The notes: a model not told the origin generated them from the letters alone. A stretch of 64,000 bases of DNA from Siphonodentalium dalli (GCA_032622095.1 CP136061.1:127482754-127546753); one strand, 5' to 3'; counted from the first letter of the stretch, positions 1 through 44,667 are shown. Numbers and translations are program-made.

Positions 1-390
1 TCAATTAGCTGGTTGTAGAAATAGATCGAATGGCTCTCTATCAGTAATGTTTTCCCTAGTTTTAGTTTCTATGGAATGCACTGTTATCTTTTAATTAACC
101 ATGTTTAGTTTGTTTGGGAAATCCTATTAGTTTACTTCTATGTCAGTGGGTTATATGTATCGGCATATTTTGGGTCAAAAACATGAAATTGATCGAAATT
201 TGGTTTCAGTTGTCAAGATTATTATTAAGGATATAGGTAAGTGGGTCCTATTTTTTCGGTTTTGAATCAGGAATGTTATTTAGCCTCAGGTGGTAGGTAG
301 GTTACACTATTTCTAAAACAGCAATCAATTTTAATTCTATTGTGAGCTGAGAATCTAGTTCACAATCTGTGTCAGCAACAGAAATACATG

Positions 391-607
391 TACAGTAATG
401 CCCTAAATAATCGACTCCTTAACCACAGTAGAATTATGGGTAATTTTTCAGGAACCACAGCAGAATTATGGGTAATTTTTCAGGATTTAGTTGGAAATAT
501 GGCTTGTTGCCGATTAATGGCAACAAGCCGTATTTCCGACTAAATCCTGAAAAATTACCCATAATTCTGCTGTGGTTAAGGAGTTGATTATTTAGGGCAT
601 TACTGTA
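391..607. mobile_element. TM MITE, full palindrome with internal arm duplication
   Basis: TACAGTAATGCCCTAAATAA to TTATTTAGGGCATTACTGTA, TA at both ends (Tc1/mariner-like). The left arm contains a tandem duplication of about 33 bp (AACCACAG..TTTTTCAGG twice, 421-484) that the right arm lacks. Confidence 0.88.
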
Positions 608-1188
608 GGATATAAAACTACTAGAGTCCCTATGAAATGCAATGGTCTGCAATAATGCTCTGCTCTAAAAGGTTTATTCAGTTTTTGTTGGATCATGATT
701 TGGTTCTTGACCAATGCTTATGTTTCCTCGGTGAACATCTTGATCGCCATTCTGTGTGCTGGCATGAAATCTCTTGGTTTAAAACTTGATTGTTTGGTGG
801 TACATGTAAATGAAAAGTTTTAGTGCATTTGGCACCAACAACACATGGCAGTGCAAATTTGAATTCCACCAATAACTGTTGAAACTGAGCTGGCTAGCTG
901 GAAGAGCAGAAATTTTGTCTGATAGCAATTGGCACCATTGGCACCCATTAATAGTGCAAACTCCAATCCCACAAATTTTTTTCTTCAAAATGAGCTCCTG
1001 GCCTTATATGCATAGGAGGTACCGGGTAGCAGAAATATTGTATGACAGCAATTGGCACCAAGAGTACAAACCCTGCTTAGTATCCCAATTCCTGTTTAAA
1101 ATGAGCTATAAGCCTATAGAAGGTACATGTAGCAGGGATTTTGTTTAACAGCAAATAGCAATAGACTATTCTCACCGATTTGCCTTCT

Positions 1189-1298
1189 GGGTGATGAACT
1201 TTGAGATTCAGAGAAGCAAGCAGATATTTTGCTACTCGAGTCAGGGTGATGAACTTTGAGATTTAGAGAAGCAAGCAGATATTTTGCTACTCGACTAT
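1189..1298. repeat. 55-bp tandem duplication
   Basis: GGGTGATGAACTTTGAGATT through GATATTTTGCTACTCGA occurs at 1189 and again at 1244 with one or two changes. To its left, 902-1102 holds two diverged copies of an AGCAATTGGCACCA unit. Confidence 0.85.
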
Positions 1299-1523
1299 CA
1301 GCTCAATGTTAATGATGATGATCTCTGGCCACCATCCAGGCTTAAGATAATTCCACGATAATTGCTGTGGTAATCACTGGGAGTTCAATGTTTTCACTTG
1401 TCAGAATCGTCATTATTATCAAATAGTGGGTACAACTTCTCAGCCTTCCTATGCGGGCAATTGGGTGCTAGGTTATTAAATTTCCCCATTTTATTTTCAA
1501 TTAAGGAAAAAAGGTATCCTTAT

Positions 1524-1950
1524 CAAGTCTGAGTTTAGTGTTTCTGTCATTTGCAGAATGAGGTCCCCAGAGGGTGAATTTAGTGGTGCTATCCCGCATA
1601 GCGGACTAGCATCACCAAATTCACCATCTGGGGAACTCATTCTGCATGGCCTCATATGCTATGGAGACATAGACTCAGATTGAAGTTTCCAAATAGTGAT
1701 TATTGTGATGTACACCCATTGGGAACCTTGATTATGCTATATGTCCTCTGCCAATTTGGGGATATAGAGAAACTAAAGTAAAAAAAGAAATAGAATCTAT
1801 GTGAAGAAGTTTCTATAGAAATTTGATAATAAAGACACTTTCCAGAGAAGATGAGCCCTAAGCAGAATGAGGTCCCCAGAGGGTGAATTTAGTGATGCTA
1901 TCCCACTGGAACTCATTCTGCAAATAACAGACTCAGTAAACTCAGGTTTG
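1524..1950. mobile_element. HSH copy a, full length
   Basis: Outer ends CAAGTCTGAGTTTAGTG and CAGTAAACTCAGGTTTG pair with each other. The left hairpin is complete; the right hairpin has lost its middle. The spacer resembles that of the other copies (GGGGATATAGA, TGATAATAAAGA). No clear target duplication. Confidence 0.85.
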
Positions 1951-3021
1951 TTCTTTGCATCAAATTCCATGAGATTCAGCTGAGATTATCATTACCACGT
2001 CTTGGTTCTGACAAATAAGACATTAGTGTATGTGTACTTGATTTATTTTTTTAAATGGACACAATATTAAGTAATGTATTATACTTCCACTTAGCAAGTG
2101 CAACGGGTCATTGGAGTAATATGTTGTTCTGGCTTATGTAACTAGTTGCCTTTATAGTGCATTGTTTAACCCATTCATTGCTAATTTGATTATCGCATTC
2201 AGTTATAAATAGAGGATCTCTAATGAGTCGAAAATTCTATACGAAATTTATTAACCAAGTGCACTAAATTCTATTCATGCCGAGCTTTAGCAATGCTCAA
2301 ATTGAATTTAGAGGACAAGGATAATAATTTTTGTATAGAATTGCGATGAATTTGAGATCCATTTTTATCACATAATCACATTTTTGAAAATAAAAAATTA
2401 TCTTGAAATGGCTGATGTTAAAAAAAATCAATATTGATTTCCTTATCACAACCAAAGAGGAAGTAAAGACACCTTATTTTTCATGTTGACAACAGTATTC
2501 GACCAGCCTTATCACCCATGTTTATCATGTCAACACTAAAAAACCCAACACAAATTGAATATCATAATTATATTCTGATTAACATAATAAGAAAGTTTCG
2601 GCATTGGCATCGATATCATTGCTTTAAGTTCTTATGTCACTGCGCGTGCCGATAATACGCTTGTGACTAACTAATAAATATGAAGCCGGATTTAGGGGCT
2701 AATTATGTGATATAAGTACATATAGACATCTGAATGGTCAATTATTCTTTTGGATGGGTGTACCCCACCCCCCCCCCCCCCTTCTGTTTATAGTCTAAGA
2801 CTTGGACATGTTCCACGGTGGAGTAAATATAAATAGGACCCGCAGTAATCACTGCCTGAAGTTAAGTGAAGTAGAAGTCTTCTAAAAGTGTGCAGAGTAT
2901 TAAATGAATGCTGTATTGTGAATTTAGGTATCATCTGTTGAAAGCAGCATTAAACCCCAATTAACTAACTTTGGATGGGTTTTGTTAATGCAGAGGATAT
3001 AAGATTCCTAATCGATCATCC

Positions 3022-3049
3022 GGGGGGGGGGGGGGGGGGGGGGGGGGGG
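3022..3049 (+). repeat. G28 homopolymer
   Basis: 28 consecutive G after TCGATCATCC. Strong G-quadruplex potential; length in the assembly may be inexact. Confidence 0.9.
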
Positions 3050-3130
3050 CCTGTTGAACTTGTTATCTGAACTACCCCCCAATGAGTAGTTATAATCAGT
3101 AGTCAAGCTATAAAAGCCTATTGTGGTTTT

Positions 3131-3368
3131 TTAACCCTTCCATGTGGAGGTTCCTGAAATTTTGTGAAAACCCTGTACCAAAGCATTCTCTTATCGGGGA
3201 GTCTTGCATATATAAGAGAATTCATTGGCCTAACAATATTTACCTTGACCTTGTGAGCCAGTGCATTCTCTTACATATACGAGGCTCCCTATGGGAGACT
3301 CTCATATATAAGAGAAGGCACTGGGTCTTTAATCTGCACCAGCTCAACTCCCGTAATGAAAGGGTTAA
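3131..3368. mobile_element. PB-A MITE copy
   Basis: TTAACCCTTCCATG at the left and AATGAAAGGGTTAA at the right; TTAA flanks suggest piggyBac-type insertion. Two internal hairpins built on CATTCTCTTA...TAAGAGAATG. Its right TTAA is shared with the adjoining PB-C element. Confidence 0.85.
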
Positions 3369-3764
3369 CCCTTTACCCAACAAACCGGCCAAAATCGGCC
3401 AAATAAAGCTTCAACAGCCTAAAATATCTTCGGTCTGTCTCAATAGAACCATACAAATATGGATATCATTGGAACCGGCTCCTTGACCACATTGTGATAG
3501 TTACAGTTATGCCCTGTGCCAATGCATTCTCTTATATATGCGAGTCGACCATAGGTCGCATCGCATATATAAGAGAATGCATTGGCCTAAAAAAAATCTT
3601 TTTTTAACACTTTTTACCATTTTTTCTTACATTCTTTAACAATTTTATAATTTTTAATGTGTTAAGCCAATGCATTCTCTTATATATGCGAGGCGACCTA
3701 TGGTCGACTCGCATATATAAGAGAATGCATTAGCACAGGGCCGTTCTGTTGGGTAAAGGGTTAA
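3365..3764. mobile_element. PB-C MITE with PB-A type hairpins
   Basis: Terminal repeats TTAACCCTTTACCCAACA and TGTTGGGTAAAGGGTTAA. It contains two hairpins, 3518-3586 and 3666-3734, with the same GCCAATGCATTCTCTTATAT stem as PB-A, although the ends differ. Confidence 0.85.
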
Positions 3765-3948
3765 ACCATATTTATTCATATATTTACTTTCATCTTAGAA
3801 CGAAAAAAATATACACTTGACTCACAAGCAGGTTTTATATTTATAGGCTTAAAAATGTATTAAAAGTTTGCTAAAGTGATAAAAATATATCACCTCAATA
3901 GTATACACCAGGTCCATGTAGACCCAAATTTAAAAGTTGTAACGAAAA

Positions 3949-4090
3949 AGCCTGCATATTAAGCAGAATGAGGTCCCCAGAGGGTGAATTTAGTGATGCT
4001 ACCCTGCACAGCAGACTAGCATCACAAAATTCACCCTCTGGGGACCTCATTCTGCTTAATATGCCTCATCTTCTGAGAAGTATTTTCCTG
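3949..4090. mobile_element. HSH copy b, single-hairpin remnant
   Basis: One complete hairpin, with the stem extended to GCATATTAAGCAG (3954 onward) pairing with CTGCTTAATATGC (to 4064). On the right it runs into spacer sequence (GCCTCATCTTCTGAGAAG); the rest of the element is missing. Confidence 0.85.
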
Positions 4091-4204
4091 CTTTTGGTCA
4101 AAATCTTTTACTGAAATGGCCATCAGTTAGAAATGGTCCAACCTTTAAATAGGGGGTGTCAGGTTGGACATTTTCCAACACATGGAAATCTTGAGGCCAG
4201 TCTA

Positions 4205-4455
4205 GATGCTAGGATTTTGCAATTTTCATGTTCAGATTTCAAACTTTTCGGTATGTCCTGGTACCTCCCATGTGGCCAGTCAAAAACTGCTAATAAATTT
4301 AAGAAAACAAATCAGAGTGTGAATTTGCCTGATAAACCACTAGATGTTAGGATTTCACAATTTTCAAGTTCAGATGTAAAACTTTTCTCACATATTGGAT
4401 GTCCTGTTCTTCCTGCAGCCAGTGGCCAGTCAAATACTGCTGATCGATTCAGAAC
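4205..4455. repeat. Two diverged ~140-bp tandem units
   Basis: GATGCTAGGATTTTGCAATT...GTGGCCAGTCAAAAACTGCT and GATGTTAGGATTTCACAATT...GTGGCCAGTCAAATACTGCT. Not coding. Confidence 0.6.
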
Positions 4456-5124
4456 GGCCTACCATTAAGTCCTGTCTGTGTGTCTGTGAGGTACCAGTTT
4501 GGTAAATTCGAAGCCCAATGGAAGCAGGTGCAGTTGAAACTTCCAAGGTGGACACCCTCCCCCCAATAAAGATCCTCTAGCCACATCCCTGAATATACAT
4601 ATATATACTGCTTGGTATGAAGAACTGTAAACAAATGTTGTATTGTGTGTATTCTGTAATATCGCTTGTATCAAAACAATGTTTCTTTTGAAACTTTACT
4701 TCCCAGAAGATGAGGCCTTCTGATTCAGTGAGTTAGCCAGGATTCGGAAACAGAATGGGTAACCCATTGCATAGTGATAGCTTACACAGTATGCATCCTT
4801 CGCATAGAAGCATATAAGAGTGGACTTCCTCCCACCCACTCTCCATGCCCCCTCTGTCCAATATGAGAGAGCTCCCTTTGAAAAAAAAAAGAACTTTTCA
4901 AAATATTTTCCATCTTTCCTCAGTGCTTAATTAGATAAGGCCCCAGACCCTAGTTAATTAATTTTATGTTAACGTCAATCTCCGCGTTTTTTGTTATGGT
5001 AGAAATAATAACACATTTAATTAATTAATGCACAAAACCATTGTCCCAAAGAGTGTGGAAATTCAGATAGGAACTGGGAATTGTGAACTGCTTGTCTGAA
5101 AGACAGTGGTGGCTGGCTATAAAG

Positions 5125-5570
5125 ACATGGAATAGTATGTCTTGACATTTTCAGAATGAGGTCCCCAGAGGCTGAATTTAGTGACGTTACCCCACACAGT
5201 GGGCTAGCATCACTAAATTCACCCTCTGGGGACCTCATTCTGCTTAGGTCTCATCTTCTGGGAACTATCTATAGTCTCCAATTAACATTGATTTTAGTTA
5301 CTTTTTATCTTCTGTTCAGTATCTAGATCCCCTAATTTGCAGAAGTTAAAATGCATAATCGAGCTGCCCAACGGGTGAACATCACCAACCTCAACTGGGG
5401 AACTTCAACAATCTGATCCCAGGTTTCCCAAAGTAGTTGAGGCCTCAGCAGAATGAGGTTCCCAGAGGGTGAATTTGGTGATGCTAACACACCTTGCGGG
5501 ATAGCATCACTAAATTCACCCTCTGGGGACATCATACTGCAAATGACAGGACACACTATTTCAAGGCTTG
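5125..5570. mobile_element. HSH copy c, with 12-bp target duplication
   Basis: Both hairpins and the spacer are present. The perfect 12-bp direct repeat CTGGCTATAAAG lies at 5113-5124 and 5571-5582, directly abutting the element. Confidence 0.9.
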
Positions 5571-6274
5571 CTGGCTATAAAGCCTCTGTTCCGATTGACA
5601 ACCTCAATTTATCTCACCTGTGTGGCTCGTACCTGGAAATTGTCCATTGGCACATATGCCATCTTTTTAAGACCTGCAGACTGCCACGATTCTCATTTAC
5701 ATGCCCTCTAACTTGTCAGATATTTAAAATGAATCAAGAATGTTGTTGGACTACCTGTGATCCAGGCTCTGATGTTTAATTTTAATTCAAGTAAACATCA
5801 AGATAACCTAATCACCTCAAAAACAACATCGTTCCTCTCAGCATACATACTTCCTGTGAGTTAATCTCGCTCCCAATTGTATTTGTGCCAAAGTTTGTGT
5901 GAGCCGTTTCCATGTCTTATAGAGTTACCACGGTTTTCGTTCATATTTTCCTGCAATTAGTTAAACTGAGATGTACGGAACTAAATTTAAAGCCGAAATA
6001 ATGTGCTGTGTAATCAATTTTTTTCTTGACTCTAATATAATCTGTGTGCATGTCAGCAAAACTTGGCACCAGAATCAACCTTTATTTATTGAGTGGTCTA
6101 TTTTTCCCTATGTGAGGTCCATGCACTCAGTGCTTCCTTTTCGAAATTTGAACTCTTAGGTGATCTGGAACACTCTGCTTTGGTGATCAGTATGCAATAG
6201 CAATTATCTTGCGTAAAGTACAGGTAGTTGTTTTTGCAAATATTATATCCAAATTGACAACACACTGTCAGCAG

Positions 6275-6345
6275 TGACTCTCGGTGGCGCAATCGTTTGC
6301 GTCAGTTTATCGCTGATAGTTGCATCCCGAATCGAGAAGTAAATA
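6275..6345 (+). other. tRNA-like SINE head, degenerate
   Basis: GGTGGCGCAATCGTTTGCG resembles a polymerase III A box (TGGCGCAATCGGTTAGCG), and GTTGCATCCCGAATCGAG a worn B box. GTCAG/CTGAT can form an anticodon stem. The cloverleaf does not close, so this is a tRNA-derived relic and not a functional tRNA. Confidence 0.35.
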
Positions 6346-6355
6346 TTTGCAATGA

Positions 6356-6624
6356 AGTGTATACAATATGGATTCTTCCATTCAGTTACGGAAGTATACA
6401 TTGGAATGGTCGTCTATTCATTTGGAGGGGTGGTCATGTAATAAAGCAGTCGACAGACAGACATAAATATATTACAAGTGCAGAAGGATTCATATTCATC
6501 GGTGGGAAATGTTCAGATAATAAGTACAAAAAACGATCATAGGACATTTGTTGAAATTATTATCTGAACATTTCATAAAAGGGACAACTACTCGTCAATG
6601 AGTATTTAGTATAGACAAGGTTAA
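6356..6624. mobile_element. PB-B MITE, left end eroded
   Basis: CATTCAGTTACGGAAGTATA through AGTATTTAGTATAGACAAGGTTAA; TTAA preserved on the right only. The internal TTATTATCTGAACATTTC block is typical. Confidence 0.7.
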
Positions 6625-7046
6625 AAAGGAGCATTCCTCGTTTGAATATCTTAAATGACTCAAATTTGGTACACATAGTATGCATTTGTTGGAAAGCTAA
6701 TACCCGATAGATTCCATCCTATCTACATATACTCCCCCCACCCCCACAGAGGTACAGAGATGAAACTAATATTGTTACTGCCTGAAGAAATCAAACAATA
6801 TAATCAATATTAACTGAAACTCAATATCTCATTCCAATTGTGTTTCATTTTGGAGGAAAAGATGGTAGTAAATTATTGTAATTAACTGATTCTAAACTAA
6901 TTTCAATATGGTGTAACTTGTGACTATCACATAGTTTAGGCTACATGTATGCAAAAGAGTGCATTAAGCAAGCGGCTGGATGCAAGCTAAATGCAGGGTT
7001 GTGAAAATTTAGCTATAACAAACTTGTAATGTATAAAGCCTTTTTA

Positions 7047-7440
7047 TGTTTACCCATACCACAGTATGGTAAACATAGTGTCGTTGTCCGGATTGACCAC
7101 TCGTCGTTCGTTCGTCTCTGTCCGTCTGTCTGTCTGTCTGTAGACACTTTACGAGTAATGTGATAACTCAAACATTTTGTATCCGATCGGAACCAAATTT
7201 TGTTTATTGGTTTCTCAGCCCAAAATACAGATCGAGTTCAAATTTGGGTTTGATCCGAGTTTTTGTTACAGAGTTATGGCCATTTTTCGACTTAGAATTC
7301 ACGCATTCTGCCATAACTGAAACATTTTTTATCTGATTGGAACAAAATTTGGTATGTGAGTTTCACAGCCCAAAATACAGATCGAGTTCGAATATGGGTT
7401 TGATCCAATTCATTTAATTTTTTTTTTTTTAGATTTATTT
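7047..7440. mobile_element. GTCC-class repeat with (GTCT)n
   Basis: Starts with the palindrome GTTTACCCATACCACAGTAT, followed by (GTCT)n at about 7117-7142, then two diverged units containing CCCAAAATACAGATCGAGTT. Ends in a T-run. Confidence 0.6.
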
Positions 7441-7915
7441 TTAACTTTTATACATGTAATAATAATAATAAAAAAATGTCATTGACTCTTTCATTTGTTT
7501 TCATTTTGATATTGATGATTATGATACAAGTTGATAAAAAGGTTCCCAATGTGTCCCTTTAAATATTTAGTAATGAACCCATAAATTAATAGTGTTAAGG
7601 TGCCATTACACCACCGAGCCGTTTTTGCATACAGCACGGATCCCCCATTAATGTCAAGTAGCAGTTAAATAATAGAATTCCTCCTGATATCTGATCAAAA
7701 ACACATGTGTAGTTCACAATATAAACAATGTCTGATTTGTTGACAGCTCTGCTATATAATTGAAATTAATGGGTCAGCAGTGAGGTGCCTTTATTTTGAT
7801 GCGTGTTGTTGGTAGAATTTGAGATATTATCATTGTAAACTTAAATTGGACTCTCTTAACCCAAGTATTCCATGTCCAGGTCACCTTTTTCACATTTAAC
7901 CCAAGGCTGTGGTGG

Positions 7916-7975
7916 TGCAGCATTACAGATCCTGTACCAGTGCATTCTCTTATATAAATGCGAGTGACCCATAAA
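7916..7975. mobile_element. PB-A fragment
   Basis: GCAGCATTACAGATCCTGTACC then AGTGCATTCTCTTATATAAA, matching the inverted right-hand portion of PB-A; no end is preserved. Confidence 0.6.
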
Positions 7976-9020
7976 TTCCAATAATTTATTTTATGTGCAT
8001 TTATCTATAATAGTACATAACAGTATACTCTATAATTCAACATCAAAACTCTCATTTATGATTCCGATCATAGTAATATACTATCGCCAAAGGATGGGTT
8101 AACATCTGCCGATCGTGACGGCCTCTCATTGAATCTGTAGTACGCTGGTTGATCTTTCTATTAGTGCATCACAAGCAGAAGGTTCTGGATTTGTAATCTT
8201 TATAGTCATTCTATTGCTAGGTTATGCTTTCTTTGGTTTGGTATCATGCTAGATATACAGCTTATGACTCTAGTTATGAGTCAGATCGTGTGCAGTCTTT
8301 GATGTGGTTTTTGTCACATAATCGCAGGCTGTGTGCTCCCAGCTGTTCTATATATTAGGATGCATTCTTCTTGATAATGCCAACTTAGCACTCAGAATTA
8401 TCATTACAAAACCTGTGTGAAGTTAACCCTGTATCTTTTCAATATTTTATTTGTTGTGTTTTTCGGCAATTATTATCTTTACAACATCTTTGTAAGGCTA
8501 ACCACATACTAGCTGGATGCTCACTGAAAGGTAGCTCTATTATTCATTAATTTAAAGATGCATAATCTGAATTAATGCTCCAAAATTACTATTTCTTTGG
8601 CTTCGGGGGTAAAAAATATTTGAATCGAGTTGAGGAACAATCCCATCAAAGCTGATAGTGATCAGATATAAATTTTTTCATATCTGTTATTTTTCACAAC
8701 CTTGATTAATTGGCGGCCTAGCAAATATTTGAAGAGACGACCGAGAGTTGATTGTGGTTAGCAATATTTTTTGGTAATTAATCGATTCTGATAACAAAAG
8801 CTTCTTTTTTAAAGAAATGTTGTTGTTGTTGGAATCTGATGATACGGGGACCATCGAATTGGATTGTGTACCTTTTTAAAAGTATATTTTGTACCTTTAA
8901 GTATATTTATGCTCATATATTAAATTTACACTGTTGAATTTGAATGTAGGATGTTGGTTGTTTGATATCACGTCATGTGACACAGTGCGCAGGCTCCAAC
9001 TTGTTTCCATATTGTATAGA

Positions 9021-9237
9021 TACAGTAATGGCCTAAGTAATCGACTCCTTAAACACAGCAGAATTATGGGTAACTTTTCAGGATTTAGTCGGAAATATGG
9101 CTTGTTGCCACTCATCGGAAAGCTCTCGGGCAGAGCTTTCCGATGAATGACAACAAGCCATATTTCCGACTAAATCCTGAAAAGTTACCCATAATTCTGC
9201 TGTGTTTAAGGAGTCGATTACTTAGGGCATTACTGTA
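9021..9237. mobile_element. TM MITE, full palindrome
   Basis: TACAGTAATGGCCTAAGTAA to TTACTTAGGGCATTACTGTA, arms of about 100 bp meeting near CTCTCGGGCAGAGCT. Confidence 0.9.
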
Positions 9238-9429
9238 CAACTTTAATACAATGCGCTACCAGGATATCATTGAAAATGGGCACTAAATGCTCGTTATTTG
9301 CCAATTTACTGTATATATTATAAGGGATATATATTGATTTTGTAAACAAAATTTCTTAAAGGGATGCTGAGATATGTTAAACAAACATCTACATTATCTG
9401 AATATCCTTACAAATGAATGAGCAGGAAT

Positions 9430-9540
9430 CCATAGGTTGTTTCTCTGTCTGTCATCTGCTTATATTATCAGAACTTACATGACCCCTGAATGAATAGACC
9501 ATTCTAATGTATACTTTTAGAACTAAATCCATTTTCTAAT
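9430..9540. mobile_element. PB-B fragment
   Basis: CTGTCATCTGCTTATATTATC and GAATAGACCATTCTAATGTA then AACTAAATCCATTTTC; internal and left-end sequence in reverse orientation without a preserved terminus. Confidence 0.5.
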
Positions 9541-9833
9541 CAAAGGGTTGGACCTCCTCTGAGTGTATAAGCAGTGGTTAACATAATGGTAAAAGGTACA
9601 TATACTGTTCGCAACTTCAAATATACTATAAGTGTTGGCAGTGGGTATTGCTGCTAAAATAGTCACATCTGTTAAATCCGCCATAAACAGATAGAATATT
9701 ATATTATAGACAAACATTTTCTTATACCAATCATAAATATCACATAAAGTACATGTTATTGTCATGCTTAATAGTACTCTGTACTATGTAAACTAATGCC
9801 ATGTTATGTAAACAAACAGTATGCAAAGGGTAT

Positions 9834-9938
9834 GCGATAAGCAAACACTCAACACCTCTCAATATTTTGGTGTTGAATTGTCACCGTGAATCACTCTTCT
9901 AAAAAAATCGCAGTTGAGTTGAGTGTTTTGTTTATCGC
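9834..9938. repeat. Inverted repeat GCGATAAGCAAACACTCAAC
   Basis: Pairs with GTTGAGTGTTTTGTTTATCGC at the right with two differences; loop about 64 bp. MITE-like, no target duplication seen. Confidence 0.6.
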
Positions 9939-10660
9939 TCACTATTTATGTGCTGTATATAAACAAACACTCGGCTCACACAAATTGTGTTTTGTGGATT
10001 AATATCTCATTCATACTATCATTATACTATACTATTAGCATATTCTTGAGGAAATATTCATAATTTGGTAACTGTTATTTCTAAATTATAACCTATAACA
10101 AACGTTATCCGTGCCTTTAAATTATCAAGTTCTGAGTATTATGTTAGCATGATTTAGTCACCAAAATTAGCCCAATCTTCTCAGAATAAATAGAACTGAA
10201 GTGTTTAGCTGTTATACCACAACAATCACAGAAATCACAGAGATTAATTGATGACTCACAGACTGAATATTTGTTTATTTGGTTTTGGCATGTGAAATCT
10301 GTTATTAGGCTAACTTACATTGTGAATGGATGAAATGAGAGATTAGCAACTCCATGGTTTATGTCAATGTTGATTGAATAATTAATGAATGTTATGATAT
10401 AAAAATATATGAATTCATGACTTATTTAAATATGTAAATATACATGTTAGCTATAAATGACTGATTCAACATGGTCATTGGTTTTGATCACAATTTTGCT
10501 CTTAAGGTGTTGATGCTGTTGGCTGAATTTCTCTCCCGGTAAAAATCCCATGACAACATTTAAACTGTCATTTATTTCTTATATTATTGCTTTACACATC
10601 TGCAACATTCAAATCAGGCCTAACATTTCAGTTAAAAACCAAGAAACCTCAAATGATTAT

Positions 10661-11740
10661 TATGCCCCCGACTTGAAGTGGGCGGGTATATAGTCGATGT
10701 CTCTGTCCGTACGTACAAACATTTTGCATTATTGTTCAACAACCGCTGGGCAGATTTAGCTGATATTTGGTATGGTGATAGAGCAGCATGGGGGAACAGC
10801 TACATGCATAGCGCGGGTTTCGTCCACCCATTTTCACCAGAGTTATGGCCCTTTTTTTACTTAGAAAATTCAATTTATTTCGTCCGTACAAACATTTTGC
10901 ATCATTGTTCAGCAACCGCTGGGCAGATTTAGCTGATATTTGGTATGGTGATAGAGCAGCATGGGGGAACAGCCACATGCATAGCGCGGGTTTCGTCCAC
11001 CCATTTTCACCAGAGTTATTGACCTTTTTTTACTTAGAAAATTCAATTTTTCTCTTGTTTTTTGGGTTTCCAGATGATAGCGTGAGCTTTGGTGGTACGA
11101 TTGCAAATCCCGTATTTATGTGGATCAGTTATATGAAAATACATGTCAAGTGTGAATTTGGGTATGATCTGATGATTTTTGCCAGAGTTATGGCCCTTTT
11201 TTCAACTTAGAAAATTTCAATTTTGTCCGTCCGTACAAACATTTTGCATTATTGTTCAGCAACCGCTCTGCAGATTTAGCTGATATTTGGTATGGTGATA
11301 GAGCAGCATGTGGGAACAGCTACATGCATAGCGCGGGTTTCGTCCACCCATTTTCACTAGAGTTATGGCCCTTTTTTTACTTAGAAAATTCATTTTTTTT
11401 CTAGTTTTTTGGGTTTCCAAATGATAGTGTGAGCTTTGGTGGTACGATTGCAAATCCCGTATTTTTGTGGATCAGTTATATGAAAATACATGTCAAGTGC
11501 GAATTTGGGTATGATCTGATGATTTTTGCCAGAGTTATGGCCCTTTTTTCAACTTAGAAAATTTGAATTTTTGCTTGTTTTTGGGTTTCCTGATCGCTTG
11601 TTTTTGGGTTTCCGGAATTTCTAGTACGAACTTCTTTTGGAATGGTCATATAGACCTCCTCGGATGTCCGCAGTTTCGTCCATGCTTAATCCGAATTGCT
11701 ACGGTCGGGGGCAAATGCCATGCGACAGCGTACCTCTTGT
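10661..11740. mobile_element. CCCCCGAC element copy 1, with internal tandem units
   Basis: Begins TATGCCCCCGACTTGAAGTG and ends GGTCGGGGGCAAATGCCATG plus CGACAGCGTACCTCTTGT. Inside, a unit of about 170-180 bp (GTCCGTACAAACATTTTGCA, GGTATGGTGATAGAGCAGCA, GAGTTATGGCCC) recurs three times, one followed by a GTTTTTTGGGTTTCC segment. Closely similar to 39482-40583. Class unknown; no terminal duplication found. Confidence 0.85.
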
Positions 11741-12028
11741 TATTTGATGTTAAAATTTTGTCTGATTTAAACATTGAGATACCCAGAAAATGATTGAAAC
11801 CACTAACAAGAAACACTGATTAATCAATCCTCTGTTTTTAATGAAATTTTATGCAATTTGTGTATACAATTTGTGAAAGTAATAACAATATGAAAGAATA
11901 TTCTCTATGTGTGCTTCATCACCTTAGTGAAATTTACCACAACAATCTTCATTCAAATTAATTCGTGAAAAATATTAAATAAACCAGCTGAGATCATAGA
12001 CTGAAATTGAATGATATTGTACTTTCAG

Positions 12029-43992
<31,964 letters not shown>

Positions 43993-44303
43993 GTGTCATT
44001 GTCAGTCAGCAAGAGTGCTAGTCAGTTAACTGTTATTTGAAGTGTGAACAAAACATTATGTGAACAAAACATTTGTCTGCCATTGTTTATTTTTCTCTGA
44101 GAACAGAATGGTTAGCTAATATTCAGTCCAGAGATATATCAACTGCTTGATCATATTTTCTTTTTTTCAAATATAGAGGTTTCATAGGATAAGGTTAAAT
44201 AACAGCAATAACCTACATTTTTCGGATTCAAATATATTGTCTGTGACAGTAGACATTGCCATAAAAATTTAGCAGATTGGACAAACAAATTAAAAGTTAT
44301 GAC

Positions 44304-44411
44304 AATAAATAACTTCCATTTTTGTGGTTGTCCAACAAGTAGTGTGGTAAGTATGTCATCCCTCCCATTACTCAAGGAAATGTTATGACAACCCAGCTGG
44401 AGCAAAATAAA
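44304..44411 (+). terminator. Candidate polyadenylation signals of the BRPF gene
   Basis: Two AATAAA hexamers occur, at 44304-44309 and 44406-44411, about 310 and 415 bp after the stop codon. Nothing gene-like follows, and a PB-A transposon begins at 44414, just after the second. Which one is used cannot be told from sequence alone. Confidence 0.45.
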
Positions 44412-44413
44412 AT

Positions 44414-44667
44414 TTAACACTTTCATGACGGGAGCTGCACAGGTTCAACATTAAAGACCCTGTGCCATCACATTCTCTTATAATTATGAGTCTCCCATAG
44501 GGAGCCTCGCATATATAAGAAAATGCACTGGCTTACAAGGTCAAGGTAAATATTGTTAGGTCAATGCATTCTCTTATATATGCGAAGCTCCCTGTACATA
44601 TATAAGATAATGCATTAGCACATGGTTTTCGCAAAATTTCCGGAAGCTCCAGTCATGAAAGGGTTAA
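44414..44667. mobile_element. PB-A MITE copy, reverse orientation
   Basis: Left end TTAACACTTTCATGACGGGA, right end CCAGTCATGAAAGGGTTAA. It starts three bases after the likely BRPF polyA signal. Two hairpins, the second shortened. Confidence 0.88.

Larger units (their letters stand above)
1..12028 (+). other. Region upstream of the first visible BRPF exon (probably one long intron)
   Basis: No exon, RNA gene or conserved frame was found here apart from the repeats listed. Stretches in which I see nothing beyond AT-rich sequence: 1-390, 608-900, 1951-3020, 3765-3948, 4481-5112, 5583-6274, 6625-7046, 7441-9020, 9541-9833, 9939-10660 and 11741-12028. At about 2214-2351 there is a weak inverted relation (GGATCTC...TTCTATAC / GTATAGAA...GAGATCC). 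Confidence 0.5.

Noticed and set aside
10678-11453. Similar overlapping frames at 10678-11453 and 39565-40265
   Set aside because: They translate tandem units of the CCCCCGAC repeats on both strands; no protein family is recognised.
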